DNA of 64,000 nucleotides, taken from Parietichytrium sp. I65-24A. Taxonomy: Eukaryota; Sar; Bigyra; Thraustochytrida; Thraustochytriidae. Position 1 is the stretch's first letter, and each line of letters starts with the position of its first letter. The stretch spans positions 310,001 through 374,000 of the forward strand of contig BLSF01000010.1 in assembly GCA_012862575.1 (NCBI GenBank). The letters run 5' to 3'. Under the pieces are notes generated by a model. That model was not told the origin of the DNA. It did no database searches and was given only the letters and a program-made list of their open reading frames with translations. The position numbers were made by a program, and so were the translations under genes. This document shows positions 1-10,603 of the stretch, one piece after another.

Positions 1-1721
1 GCCGAGTTGTGCGCCACAAATCTCTTGGACGAACTGCCAAAGCATGCGTCTGACTTGGCTTGTTTCGACTGTGAAGCCGCGGTCGCAGCCATCTTTTCGA
101 CTGGGCCTGCTCTTTCGTGTAGGGCATCTGTGGGCTGGTAATACTTGCGTAGTGGCTGCGGGTCCTCAGGACCAGATTCAAATCGCTTCGTCTGCGATTG
201 GAACATGTGGGATGCCTGCGCGTTTTTCTTTTGCTTTTGCTTTGGTTTCAAGCGAAGTTGTGGGCTATCTAAGGCAAATAACTGGGCGGGATCGAGCTGC
301 ATCTCGAGTTGCAGCTTGAGGGATTCTTCCACTTCCTTGTCCCAGAGATCAAGCTGTGAGTCATCGTCAAAACTCGTCCTCAGCAAGTCATAGTCGCCTG
401 GCCCCGGAATGCCCATCTTCTCAGAGGCATATTGGTCGAACATAGACTCCTTTCGGGAGGAAGTGCCGAAAACGGTTCTTGGTCGACTGCCTTCATTTCC
501 AAGATTTAATTTGTCCCCCAAATGCCCTCTGCCCGAAGATGAGTGTGGCCTCTGACTAATGTACATGTCTTGCAAATAATCCTCAGACTTCTCAGATCGC
601 TTGACCTCGTCCAGCCCGCGCTTGGACGAAGAATTGAAACCAACCTGCTTCTTCTCTCTTTCTAGCTTTTGCTTTATTTGAAGAGTCATCCAGCATGTTT
701 TCGGTGTCTTTCCGTAACTCCCCGGGCCTGGTACAGCAATTGTGGCAGGTTTGCTGAGCCCTGCAGAGGCTATCGTAGCATCACCTCGCAAAGCTGTAAT
801 ATTCGGGCGCTCAGAAGTGCTCCCAAATGGAATGTACTTTGCCTGTTTCCTATCGCTTTGCTGAGCCTTAGAGTTGGCCCGTGTGCATGTGTGGCTTCCT
901 ACTTTGAGACTTGACTCGGTGTATGGAGATTCCAAGCTTGAGCCATGCCTTTTGGCTACCTTGAGTTCATGGACCATTGGTACTTGAGACGCAAACGCTG
1001 CAGATCCTTTGGTCGAGCTCTTCGCTCCGCTTGCCAGCAAAGTCCCATTGTATGCTCCAGGCCCAGGTGCTGTTGAGAATTTAGACTGAAAAGCGCTTCT
1101 TGTTGTCTTTGACCTGCTGAACAAGACTGCTCGAGAAGGCGAAGCTGGTGCACTTGATGAGTAGGCACCTGGCCCGACGGAGTCTGAAGCGGTTCCAGCA
1201 TGAATCGTGATTGGGCATGGGTGCATGACGACGGAGTTGGTGTTTGCGTCAATGTCGTAGCCGTAGTGCTTGCCTGGAATAGGGATCGCAACCGGAGTGC
1301 TTCCCTGCCCGGTTAAGGTCGAAGAGAGAAATACCCTTGCGTTGGTATTGCTTTGTTGTTTATGGTTGCCAGACAAGCTTTTCGCTACCTTGTACTCCCC
1401 AGGACCAGGAACCTCTGCGTGCTCCTTGAATTCGTGGTACTCTGGGAGTCGAGAGACCGAGCTGGCCATTGCAGAATAACCTTTGGTGCTCATTAGTGAA
1501 GGGACAAGCTTCTCAGCATTCCCGGACTCGTACAAGCCCGGGCCAGGCAACTCTTTTTTCCCCTTTGTAACATCATGCCTCTGACTCGACGTACTGAAAG
1601 GCACGCGACTCTGAGGCACATAGTACTGCGAGTGCCCCGCATACGACCCAGGGGCAACACCAGCTGGCGTTCGGTTCAACGAAAAGTCCGCATTCTTCTC
1701 GGCTCTGACCAGGAGTGTCAT
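1..1721 (-). CDS. Sperm-tail PG-rich repeat (STPG/SHIPPO) protein, 3' end beyond window
   Basis: About 573 residues are visible and the frame is still open at the window edge, so the C-terminus is missing. The protein carries at least seven PG-rich repeats of the STPG type: APGSYAG, LPGPGLYESG, VPGPGEYKVA, VGPGAYSSS, APGPGAYNGT, VPGPGSYGK and IPGPGDYDL, spaced about 50-100 residues apart. STPG proteins are microtubule- and axoneme-associated, so a ciliary or flagellar role is inferred. I chose the ATG at 1721 (MTLLVRAEKNADF) because it precedes the first repeat. The frame stays open upstream to about 1930 but has no other ATG there, so an upstream exon cannot be excluded. The upstream stretch has a 9-base repeat (1876-1904) encoding VVS units. 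Family assignment is firm; the orthologue is not resolved. Confidence 0.8.
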   Translation of the reverse strand, partial: MTLLVRAEKNADFSLNRTPAGVAPGSYAGHSQYYVPQSRVPFSTSSQRHDVTKGKKELPGPGLYESGNAEKLVPSLMSTKGYSAMASSVSRLPEYHEFKEHAEVPGPGEYKVAKSLSGNHKQQSNTNARVFLSSTLTGQGSTPVAIPIPGKHYGYDIDANTNSVVMHPCPITIHAGTASDSVGPGAYSSSAPASPSRAVLFSRSKTTRSAFQSKFSTAPGPGAYNGTLLASGAKSSTKGSAAFASQVPMVHELKVAKRHGSSLESPYTESSLKVGSHTCTRANSKAQQSDRKQAKYIPFGSTSERPNITALRGDATIASAGLSKPATIAVPGPGSYGKTPKTCWMTLQIKQKLEREKKQVGFNSSSKRGLDEVKRSEKSEDYLQDMYISQRPHSSSGRGHLGDKLNLGNEGSRPRTVFGTSSRKESMFDQYASEKMGIPGPGDYDLLRTSFDDDSQLDLWDKEVEESLKLQLEMQLDPAQLFALDSPQLRLKPKQKQKKNAQASHMFQSQTKRFESGPEDPQPLRKYYQPTDALHERAGPVEKMAATAASQSKQAKSDACFGSSSKRFVAHNS

Positions 1722-3811
1722 GGCGAAGCGCTTTTGGCTTGATCGCAACTTGCCTTGGCGGCCGCTCTTGCTTCGACTCCTTTGCACGTCGTCGGTGTCT
1801 GTGTCCCGGCTCAGCACATTAGCATCCTCCGCACACGCCACCTCTTGCTCAATCGTAGATGCAACTGGGTCCGTGCTCACCACGCTCACCACGCTCACCA
1901 CGCTCAGAACTGCACAAGTCGCACGACTCTACCAACAAGAAGGGTTGACTCTGCTCATGGGCTAGCTCCGCGGGAGTCTCTGCAATCTTTCTTTGTGCGG
2001 CGAGCCAAGCCCTAGGGTTTTCGGCCACTTGCAAAGTTTCTCTCTCACACACACACTCAGAGACTCTGGACCAGAATAGTTTCTGGGAGGGAGAGTAAGT
2101 CAAAGTCGCCTCTGCGGCCATTCCCGAAGCACGAAATTGCCACGCTGCTCAGAAGAGCATTAGTGGCCGCCTATCTCAGCCTCCTCTGGCGCAGTTGAGC
2201 AAGTGAAGCGACGGCATTTCGGTGTTAGAGCCGAGAAGCAATTTCATCGGCGGTGAACGGAATGGATTGGCGCTTCTGGCTCATCGGAATTCACATGTCA
2301 GTTCATCAGCTCGGATAGAATTGCACTTTGCAAAGCTATGGTAAAAAAGAAGGAAGGAGTCTCAGATCGCATTGCATTGCCCTTCGCTTGTGTGCGAGTG
2401 TAGTGCACTAAAACCAGTGTGGAATCGGAATGAAAATGACTCCAAAGTAATTCCAAATTCCACAACAAATTCCACTTTGGCAATTTGGCATTGGCAAAAT
2501 GTAATTGCAACGCCTCTCCTCCGCGCCGGTATGCCCTTCATAGGCTCCTTCTACAGCAATAGCGCTCAGTACATTCTTCATAGGTTAGAACAATAGAATG
2601 ATCGCGAACAGCGGGGAAGCGCATCAGTTCATCGTTGTTCGCTGGTTCTCGGAAGCGTCAGATCATTCGTTTGTTCCTCCGTTCGTCCGAGCTCTTCGGT
2701 GAGAGTGGTGAGAGAGAGAGAGAGAGAGAGAGATAGACAGACCGAAAAAGAACACAACAAAGTGATCAGAACACAATAAATTTGCTGTTCTGTGAAAAAT
2801 AAAAAGCGGAATTTCGATCCGTGCTCACAAAGTCAAGGCAAAACTCTGCAAAACAGGACTGAGGGAAACGGCAGAACAGCAGAACAGAAGAGAGCGCGAC
2901 AGAGAGGAAGGAGTGAAGTGCCCCCAACAACAACAACAACAACAACAACAACTCCCCCACTCCTCACACATTTAAAAAAAGAAAGAAAAATAAAAGGAAA
3001 AAAACCAGAGGGCGGAAATCGCGCTCCTCACAACCCCTCCCCCCCCTCCTGTCCTCCCACCGGCCGACCTCCGCAGCAACCGGGAGAAGGTAGGGGATCG
3101 AGGTGTCCCCGCGTACACCGCCGACTGTCCGCGCGCCGCTCCGCCTTCGCGGCCCGCTCTCATCCGCGCGCCCGTCGATAGTCCTCCTCCTCATCTTGAT
3201 CGTCTCGCGTAGCGTACGCGCCGCGCACCCTGCCCTGCTTGTCAGCCTCGCGGAGAGTGGAGAGCGGGGAGTGGGACAGGCGGCCGTGCGCGCGAACCGC
3301 GAACCGCGTGGGAGCGCGGGAGCTCCTGAGAGTGGCGGCAGAGGGACCGCGTGGCGATTCCGAGCGCGGGCGAGTGTTTTTCGTCGCTTTTTTCCGTTTT
3401 TTCGGCCGGTCTAGGGAAGCGCAGTTGTCCAGCGGCGACTGAGCGAGCGGGCGAGAGAGAGAGAGAGAGAGAAGAAAAGAGAAGAAAAGAGAAGAAAAGC
3501 GAGCAAGCAAGGGAAGGAAGCAGGGAAATCTCTGACGTGGTTTAGTTAGTTTGTCAGCGGCTATTTGGTGGAGTCTGATCCTCGTGTTGGCAGCCGGGCG
3601 GACGCGTGGCGCCGTGCCTGGAGCCAGCGACCCAGCGACCCAGCGACCCAGCAACCCAGAGGTAGGAGCATCCGGAGCATCCAGCGTGACAGGGATTGAT
3701 TGTTCGATTGTTCGATTGTTCGGTTGGTTGTGGTGATTGTCGCTTCGAGCCGTGTGAGGAGCGGAGCGAAAACTCTCGTAGCGGCTGTGGCGGGCTGTGG
3801 ATGCGCACAGG
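1722..3811. other. Divergent intergenic region with simple repeats
   Basis: This spacer separates the STPG gene from PPP4R3 and should hold both promoters. I see no convincing gene. It holds an (AG)n run at 2710-2733, an (AAC)n run at 2925-2952, a purine-rich GAGAAGAAAA tandem at about 3453-3500, and an 8-base CAGCGACC-type tandem at about 3627-3660. The last 800 bases are GC-rich. Antisense frames across 3160-3975 are low-complexity shadows. Confidence 0.6.
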
Positions 3812-6800
3812 ATGGCTTCGCGTCGCGGGTGGCGCGCCAAGCTGTACCGGCTGGAGGACAGCAAGTGGGTCTCGTTAGGCACGGGCAATGTGGAGTGCAG
3901 GTATGTTGATCGCGTAAACAGCAACGCGCTGCAATTTGTTCTTGATGACGAGTCAGGCACCCCCGGACGGGTCATTCTCGAGTCGCCTGTGGTGCATGAG
4001 GATGTTTATCAGATGCAGGGGGACATGATCATCATGTGGACGGAGGCGAGCAATAGCGTGGAGCTGGCGCTATCTTTTGAGGATGCAAGAGGCTGCGAGG
4101 AGATTTGGAATGGTCTCTGTGCATTCCAAGGTCGTATTTCGGCGGATTATCACGGAGGTGGCAGGCAGAAAGGCGACCAAGACCACTACGGACAACATCA
4201 GGTGCAACACCAGCACGAACACGATAGCGCAGCGGAAGGGCAAGAGGGTGGAGCTAGAGAGGATCTGGAACTGCCTATGCCATCGCGAAACAACCTGGAG
4301 CGCATCGCGGAACTGTTTGCGAGCGCTCAGCCACATGCGCAGGAGGCGTACACTCTGGCAATGCTTAGTCCGCTGAGAAGCGGCGCCGACGAAAGCTCTT
4401 CCGGGGATCAAGTTGCTTCTGAGGTAAACGCTCAAGGCAACAGTAGCGCAACCGCCAATTCTGCCAACGAGGGAGTGAGCGGCCGCACAGACTTGCTAGA
4501 AGTTGATAGCCGCGCAGAGCCCATGTTAGAGTCTACAGAAGTTCTTTCCCCCGCTGCTGCTCGCGGCAGAGGCGGCTCTGAGTTCGGCGTGTCTGCGCAA
4601 CTTGGTGGACAAAGTTTGTCGTCATCGGACACCCGAGCAGGGCCAATGCTAGATGGATCTGGAGGACCAGAGTCGACATACCTAGGGACACTGCTGGGAA
4701 TGTTCCCCGAATTGGAGCGACAAGGTGACATGGAAAGCTTGCATAACTTGTTTTGCATATTTAGGTCTCTCGTATTGTACAATCAAGCCACCCTTATTGA
4801 TGCTCTGCTGTCAGACGTGTACTTTGACACCTTTGTTGGCATCTTGGAGTACGACCCGGAGATTTCGCCGAGGCCGCAGCATCGTCGGTACTTGAGATCT
4901 GAGGTTGTGCACAAAATGATTGTGCCCATCCACGACCATCAAGTGATTGATAAAATACATCAGTGCTTTCGCATCCGGTTTCTCAAAGACGTTCTCCTCC
5001 CCAGAGCTTTGGACGAGAAAACAATTAGCTTACTGAGCGAGATGGACACAGTAAATGGCGTCCAGATCGCAACTGCGCTTCACGGTGACGCCGACTACAT
5101 TCGCGGGATTTTTGCGCTGTTAAAGTCGGAGGACAGATCCAAGAGAGCTGACGGAGTTGCTTGTCTTCAAGAACTCTGTGTGCTGGCTAAGAAGATGCAG
5201 GTGCCGACCAGAAACGCATTCTACCGCTCCCTCATCCACAAATTTGAGAATTTTTTCGGGATGTTTGAGCGCATACTTGGGGACGAGGCGTCGAGTGTCA
5301 CAGAGAGGCTAAACATAGGGGATATACTAAAGCTCGCACTCCAGCATGACCCCGCGCAGCTTCGGTCCTTTATCCTGGAAGAGGCGCATCAACCGACCCG
5401 AAAGATCGACGATATTTGCCCACTGCTTGACTCAATTTCCAGCGACAAAAGCGTTAGCCTAAGAGTTCGATTGCTCAAGCAGAAAAATGTCTACGCGGCG
5501 CCGCCGTCATACAGTGTACCGCAAGCGGGAAACGCTGCCGGCGAGCCGCCTGAACTGAGCCTCATGAGCCAGCTACTCAAGCGTCTAGTACACGACTGCG
5601 AGGCCGGTATGCAGGCTCAGGCTTGTGAGATTCTGCGTATGCTTTTAGATCCCGAGACGATGGAGGTGAAGGAGAAGGAGGCGTTTTTAAGCATGTTTTA
5701 CGAAAAGTACATTCAGTGGCTCGTGCTGCCGCTTGAGATGATAAGGATACACAATCCTGCTGGCGACGAGCGGACTCGAAACGACGGCGCACGTGCCGAT
5801 GCCTCTGCTGCAACTGGTGACGGGATGGAGTATCAACTTGTGCTCTCGAGCTATCTGCTGGACTCGCACACTTTGCAAGATCCAATAGATGGCAAGAGCA
5901 TCTTACGGTCCAGGGAGGACCGTCGAGCTGCTCGGAAAGCCTCGGAAACCGCTCGCGTTGCTGAGCATCATATCACCGAGCTCTTGTCATTTTGTGTGCA
6001 AACTCATGGGTACCGGATCAAATATTTTGTGTTGAAGAATAACATTATATCGAAAGTGCTCCGTCTCCTGTACTCGAAGGACAAGCACTTGGTACTGGGA
6101 GCAATCCGTTTTGCTCGTACCTGCGTCGGGCTAAAGGATGATTTTTACAATCGGCATATTGTCAAATTTAACCTCTTCGGTCGCATCTTCCAAATTTTCA
6201 CCACCAACGGTCCACGGAATAATCTCATCAACTCCGCGGTGATGGAACTCTTGGAATTTATTGGAATGGAGAATATTGCGGTACTGATCACTTATATTGT
6301 GGAAAGCTTTGGGGACCTGCTTCAAACCATCGATTATGTGGACACTTACGAGAAACTCCGAGATCGTTACAGGATCAACGTGGAGCAAGATTCTCATTCA
6401 GCTGGGCCGCCCTCTGCTGCTGCCGCCGCTGCTGCGAACGACTCAGAAAATGGTAATTCGGACTACTGGGAAGCCTCTGCTCGTCGCCAGGGTCTTTACA
6501 ACCAGCGAGCTAACGGAACCGCTCAGCGCCGAGATAGCTCTCCTGGTGCTCTGAAGAAGAATTTGGAAAACTCTCCAAACACTGTCTTACAAAGAGGGGC
6601 ATCCGAGCCTCTTCCAAATGCGACTCGTGACACTGAATTGAACAAAAAGCGCCAGCACGCCCCGAATGCCGAGGGCGAGACGAACCAACCAACGCAGAAG
6701 AGACAGTCTCTTGTACCATACGGTGACGACGAAATGGATGCTTATGGGAAAGTCGAAGACGATGCAAACTTGATCAATGGGGTTTCAGGCTCTCGCAGTA

Positions 6801-6982
6801 TGGACACGGTGAATGGTGGCAGAGTATCGCCATCAAAGGGCCAGCCCGTGTCTGATTTCCGCGGGACCGATCACCGCGAACAACAACGTCAGCTTTCACA
6901 ACAACAACAACAACAGCAGCAGCAACAGCAACTTCACACTGCGCAAGATATTGACCGTGCTGGTCGCGGCGACTCTACTTGA
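3812..6982 (+). CDS. PPP4R3: Serine/threonine-protein phosphatase 4 regulatory subunit 3 (SMEK/PSY2)
   Basis: The 1056-residue protein matches the SMEK/PSY2 family that targets the PP4 catalytic subunit, mainly in the nucleus (DNA damage, developmental and metabolic signalling). Residues 1-105 form the PH/EVH1-like domain (RGWRAKLYRLEDSKWVSLGTG at the start). After an acidic, low-complexity linker rich in S, A and E, the conserved SMEK/armadillo block begins near residue 295 (FPELERQGDMESLHNLFCIF, then ILEYDP and RRYLRSEVVHKMIVPI) and runs to about residue 860. The C-terminal 200 residues are disordered, with a basic KKRQ patch and a glutamine run near 6896-6932. The ATG at 3812 gives MASRRGWR, directly before the domain. 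No intron is needed. It converges on the LRR gene with 243 bases between stops. Confidence 0.93.
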   Translation: MASRRGWRAKLYRLEDSKWVSLGTGNVECRYVDRVNSNALQFVLDDESGTPGRVILESPVVHEDVYQMQGDMIIMWTEASNSVELALSFEDARGCEEIWNGLCAFQGRISADYHGGGRQKGDQDHYGQHQVQHQHEHDSAAEGQEGGAREDLELPMPSRNNLERIAELFASAQPHAQEAYTLAMLSPLRSGADESSSGDQVASEVNAQGNSSATANSANEGVSGRTDLLEVDSRAEPMLESTEVLSPAAARGRGGSEFGVSAQLGGQSLSSSDTRAGPMLDGSGGPESTYLGTLLGMFPELERQGDMESLHNLFCIFRSLVLYNQATLIDALLSDVYFDTFVGILEYDPEISPRPQHRRYLRSEVVHKMIVPIHDHQVIDKIHQCFRIRFLKDVLLPRALDEKTISLLSEMDTVNGVQIATALHGDADYIRGIFALLKSEDRSKRADGVACLQELCVLAKKMQVPTRNAFYRSLIHKFENFFGMFERILGDEASSVTERLNIGDILKLALQHDPAQLRSFILEEAHQPTRKIDDICPLLDSISSDKSVSLRVRLLKQKNVYAAPPSYSVPQAGNAAGEPPELSLMSQLLKRLVHDCEAGMQAQACEILRMLLDPETMEVKEKEAFLSMFYEKYIQWLVLPLEMIRIHNPAGDERTRNDGARADASAATGDGMEYQLVLSSYLLDSHTLQDPIDGKSILRSREDRRAARKASETARVAEHHITELLSFCVQTHGYRIKYFVLKNNIISKVLRLLYSKDKHLVLGAIRFARTCVGLKDDFYNRHIVKFNLFGRIFQIFTTNGPRNNLINSAVMELLEFIGMENIAVLITYIVESFGDLLQTIDYVDTYEKLRDRYRINVEQDSHSAGPPSAAAAAAANDSENGNSDYWEASARRQGLYNQRANGTAQRRDSSPGALKKNLENSPNTVLQRGASEPLPNATRDTELNKKRQHAPNAEGETNQPTQKRQSLVPYGDDEMDAYGKVEDDANLINGVSGSRSMDTVNGGRVSPSKGQPVSDFRGTDHREQQRQLSQQQQQQQQQQQLHTAQDIDRAGRGDST
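6896..6932 (+). repeat. CAA/CAG trinucleotide tract encoding polyglutamine
   Basis: A run of CAA and CAG codons encodes about 12 glutamines near the C-terminus of PPP4R3. Mixed CAA/CAG use makes it less slippery than a pure CAG tract. It is probably a length-variable disordered tail. Confidence 0.85.
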
Positions 6983-7225
6983 TAATGTTTTACAGTATCT
7001 GTTACTCTTTTCTCAGTCTTTCTCTCTGTCCGGGACAACGGAGAGACATTTACCGAGTTGAACTTGAACGGATTAACTATTTCACCAAGCCGCACGTCCT
7101 TTTTTCTTAAAGTATTGTAATTGACGAGCCACTACATAACAACAAAAAAAGTTATATTCAAATTCGCCCACGCCAGTTTCCTTCCAACGCAGAATATCGG
7201 AATTGTGTGGAAGAGATTGAGGCGC

Positions 7226-10200
7226 TTATGTAGGAAGCAAACGAAAGCGCGGAATGTAGACGACTTCATCAATACTGGGGCGTTCCCAGCGCACCTCACC
7301 AGTCTCACAGTGCCGCCAATACGTTCGGTCGTTGAACTCATCCAACTCTTGCGACCACTTCTCCATTTCAGCTTGCTTGTAGAGTTCGTCCACTTCCATC
7401 GTCGCCTTTTCAATTTCAAGCTGGCTCTGCTTCTCCAACGCCAAACGCTTTTTCCAGAACACTCTTTTGCGCGCCCACTCAGACCAAAGCTGAAATGTCA
7501 TTCGCACATTCAAGTTCAGCCAGTTAAACATGATGCGCCTCGTGATTCTGAACTCGCGCCGCACTTCGATGGTTGCATTTTTCTTCTCCACATGCAGATA
7601 AGCCTCCTTCAGTTTCAACTTCATTTGCGCTGTGCGATTTTGCAACTCTCTGGTGAGCCATTCGTGGATCATAGTTTTCAGCGCGCCCCGTTCCCGATAG
7701 CGGACCAACACACGCTGTGCTTCGGCCATCTCTCTGTACCGCTGAGCCGCCTGCGTCTCGTCATTATCTAAAATTTCAATTTCAATATCTTGCGGATGAT
7801 TTTCCAACTCGTCGTCGACGTTTGCAATCTGGTCTTTTATTTCCTTGGCTTCCCATCCGCGACTACGCTCTAAGACTGCGACGAGCTTGTTCTTCTCCTG
7901 TTGCAGCTTTTCAATTCGCCCTTTCTTTTCCTGCTCTAGCTTCTTCTTCTTCTCTTTGCGGCGTTGCGACTCCTTTCGCTTCAGCTTTGTGAGTTTGAGA
8001 CGGTAATTTAAAACGAATCGTTCCTTCCTCTCCTTCTCCAACACATCCATTGCTTGCTCCTTCGAGACCTCTTTCAAGAAATCTTTCCCCTCGGAGCTTG
8101 CGAAATACGCCTCTGCGTTGGTTTCGACTTCCTCAAGCCGATTCTGAAGACTCTCCTGCTCCGCGTTCAGGGAATCCCTTTTCAATTTATTCAAGTAGGT
8201 CACCGGGAAAAATTTCAAGAGGCTGGCTTTTCGTTCGCAGCGATAGTCAAGGTCAGGAGGGACACAGATCCGAGGCTCTCCGTTTCTTTTGCATCCACAC
8301 TGACGGAATTTCACGGTCTGGTCCCGGGTGAATATCTGGCCAAAAGTGTCCGTGAAATTTATCAACGCATCTTCCACCTCTTCTTCAGTGAATTCAAAGA
8401 GCAAAAAGTGCCGAGGGACTTTTGCAGCTTCATGCCGGGCCCTTTTGGCCCTCTCGTCTTCGTTGTGCGGTAATTCTGCGTTCTCGTACGCTTCCATCTC
8501 CTCCAGCATGGCAGTCTCCCTTCGCTGCAATGGAGTTGGCTTCATAGATAGTACAGATTGATCATCACTAACGTCGCCGCCCCAGGCAGACGAGGCTATG
8601 CTGGTTCCTCGAGAGAGTTGCTTTTTGACGTCCTCAAGCTTTTGAATTTGGACATCATTCTCTGCGAGCTCGCTTTGGCGTTCTAATTCTTTGCGTCTTC
8701 TGCGCCGCTCGCGCCTCTTCGCTCTTCTCCTTGCGTCGTCAGCTTCCAGTCCTTCCAAGACAAGTTCAGGGTCCTCCCCTTCAGCATCCCTCCGCTGCTG
8801 TGCAGCGAAGGCTGCTTCAGCGTCCCGTCTTGCTTGGTCAATCTCTTCCATAATCTTGTTCTCTAGCGCATTGTGTCGCCTTTCGTCCTCCTTTTCAGCT
8901 CTTGCTTTCATTTGCGCAAACTCTATGGTCTTCCGCTCCATCACCTCGGGATGGTTTGAAAGCGACGTCACGTAACTGTTCCAGGTCGGTATTACATACG
9001 TATAGAGGTATGAGTGCTCAAAGGCGTGGTAAACGTCGCGATGATCTCCAAGACCATCTGTGGTCCATCCGCCTTCGTAAAATTGCGGAAGATGCATGTC
9101 TTCGTCAAGCATCGTCGCGAATATTCCTTGGAGCTGCGCAACGATGGTCTTTCGCTCTCTTTCCAAGCAAAACTGAGCACTGTCCTGAAACCAAGTTCGA
9201 ATTGCCGGCACCCCTCTGATAACAACTTCCATCTGGGGTATTTTCATTGGGTTCCCCTCCATATGAATAGATTCCAGCTTTTGGAGCTTGAGGAAATCTG
9301 AAGGCAGCTCTGAAATTTGATTCCAATCAAGCCATAGACGCTTCAAGTTTTGCAGTTTGCAAATTTCATCCGGGAGGCCTTGCAGATTATTGTCGCAGGC
9401 AGAGAGATGCTCGAGTTGCTCTAGAGCACCAATGCTCTTTGGCAATCTTCTTAATTTGTTGTGGTCGAGGGAGAGGCTCACGAGGCTTTCCGAAAACCCA
9501 CTCAAGTCCTTCGGGAGCTGTCGTAAACTCGTGTTGCTCAAGCTCAACGTGTTGCATCTGAGCTCCGTAATGGTGTCGGGCAGTCTTGTAATAGGGTTTT
9601 GCTCCAAGTTAAGCCGCGGAAGTTTGGTCAACTTGCTTATATTGTCTGGAAGTCCTTCAAGCTCGTTGCTAGCAATATGAAAGGAGGTCAAGTTGCGCAA
9701 GTTTCCGACACTCTCCCTCAGCTGTTTGAGTTTGTTTTTCATCAAATTCAGATCTTCCAAGGCAGGCATGAGCATCAGTTCGTCTGGTACGTCTGCAAGA
9801 GAGCAATTACTCAGGCTGAGCACGCGAACGTTCGGAAAACTCTCGAACAGAGACCCCGGGAGGGACTGAAATGGGTTTCCTATAAGTCTGACCAAATTCA
9901 ACTGCGGCCCGATTTCGAACACCTTTGGATGAACTTGTGTGAATTCCTGCCAATTTGCTACAAGCTCCTTCGTGCGCTCTGCTTGTATAAACGGTGCACG
10001 CCACTTTAGTTCCAGGGCTTCAATTGCCAGCCTAGCTTCAAGTTCTTCACGCTCCTGTTTTTCGATACGATAAGCCTCTTGTCTTTCTTCGTAGGCCAGT
10101 CGGAGGCGCTCTTTGTCGTGCTTTTGTTTCATATAAACGTCATAAGCGTCTTGGTGCTCTTTGGCCATGAATATTTCGTCCTTCTCGCCCACAAAGCATG

Positions 10201-10603
10201 GCCTTGCCGATTGCTGCTTTCCATTCAAGGTGTTGACGTAGTACAGAGCTCCAGACTTGGCATCAAACTTTTGCTCGAAGCGAGCCAAGCATAGTTTCCT
10301 TAAGAGAGAGTGAGCCCGGTGCCTGCGAAACACGGCTTGGATCCGACTTGCTGCCACATTTTCTATTCTCAGGTTGGCCCCTTGGGGCGCCCCTTTGCCA
10401 CACTGCGAGCAATGCTCTACGAGGTAGCCATTGGATCGATTGCACACTAAGCACCTCCAAGGCACGCAGTTGGCTCTCTTCCACTTGACTACCCACCCTC
10501 GGTCGATCCACGACTTGTGACGACTTGGGACGCTAAGTTTTCTCGGCTTTGGCCACGACCTCCCCGCGCTCAGCGCCTGGCAGCTCTTCGCACCGTTCGT
10601 CAT
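7226..10603 (-). CDS. Multidomain leucine-rich repeat protein with RanBP2 zinc finger, IQ motif and WW domains
   Basis: This is a 1125-residue protein in one open frame. In order: a RanBP2-type zinc finger at residues 48-70 (WRCLVCNRSNGYLVEHCSQC; Cys 51, 54, 65, 68), an IQ motif near 87-103 (AASRIQAVFRRHRAH, calmodulin-binding type), a WW-like strand set near 108-130 (FDAKSGALYYVNTLNGK), leucine-rich repeats over about 215-470 (for example LEDLNLMKNKLKQL, LVSLSLDHNKLRRLP), long charged coiled coils from about 560 to 1060, and a C-terminal WW-like motif (RTYWRHCETGEVRWERP). The domain mix suggests a cytoskeletal or ciliary scaffold that responds to calcium/calmodulin, but this is inferred; I do not recognise a named orthologue. 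The ATG at 10603 is the first in frame. Confidence 0.85.
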   Translation of the reverse strand: MTNGAKSCQALSAGRSWPKPRKLSVPSRHKSWIDRGWVVKWKRANCVPWRCLVCNRSNGYLVEHCSQCGKGAPQGANLRIENVAASRIQAVFRRHRAHSLLRKLCLARFEQKFDAKSGALYYVNTLNGKQQSARPCFVGEKDEIFMAKEHQDAYDVYMKQKHDKERLRLAYEERQEAYRIEKQEREELEARLAIEALELKWRAPFIQAERTKELVANWQEFTQVHPKVFEIGPQLNLVRLIGNPFQSLPGSLFESFPNVRVLSLSNCSLADVPDELMLMPALEDLNLMKNKLKQLRESVGNLRNLTSFHIASNELEGLPDNISKLTKLPRLNLEQNPITRLPDTITELRCNTLSLSNTSLRQLPKDLSGFSESLVSLSLDHNKLRRLPKSIGALEQLEHLSACDNNLQGLPDEICKLQNLKRLWLDWNQISELPSDFLKLQKLESIHMEGNPMKIPQMEVVIRGVPAIRTWFQDSAQFCLERERKTIVAQLQGIFATMLDEDMHLPQFYEGGWTTDGLGDHRDVYHAFEHSYLYTYVIPTWNSYVTSLSNHPEVMERKTIEFAQMKARAEKEDERRHNALENKIMEEIDQARRDAEAAFAAQQRRDAEGEDPELVLEGLEADDARRRAKRRERRRRRKELERQSELAENDVQIQKLEDVKKQLSRGTSIASSAWGGDVSDDQSVLSMKPTPLQRRETAMLEEMEAYENAELPHNEDERAKRARHEAAKVPRHFLLFEFTEEEVEDALINFTDTFGQIFTRDQTVKFRQCGCKRNGEPRICVPPDLDYRCERKASLLKFFPVTYLNKLKRDSLNAEQESLQNRLEEVETNAEAYFASSEGKDFLKEVSKEQAMDVLEKERKERFVLNYRLKLTKLKRKESQRRKEKKKKLEQEKKGRIEKLQQEKNKLVAVLERSRGWEAKEIKDQIANVDDELENHPQDIEIEILDNDETQAAQRYREMAEAQRVLVRYRERGALKTMIHEWLTRELQNRTAQMKLKLKEAYLHVEKKNATIEVRREFRITRRIMFNWLNLNVRMTFQLWSEWARKRVFWKKRLALEKQSQLEIEKATMEVDELYKQAEMEKWSQELDEFNDRTYWRHCETGEVRWERPSIDEVVYIPRFRLLPT

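Noticed and set aside
3160-3975. 271-codon minus-strand frame upstream of PPP4R3
   Set aside because: Low-complexity, spans GA-rich repeats and the PPP4R3 start, and begins inside a gene on the other strand. No domain.
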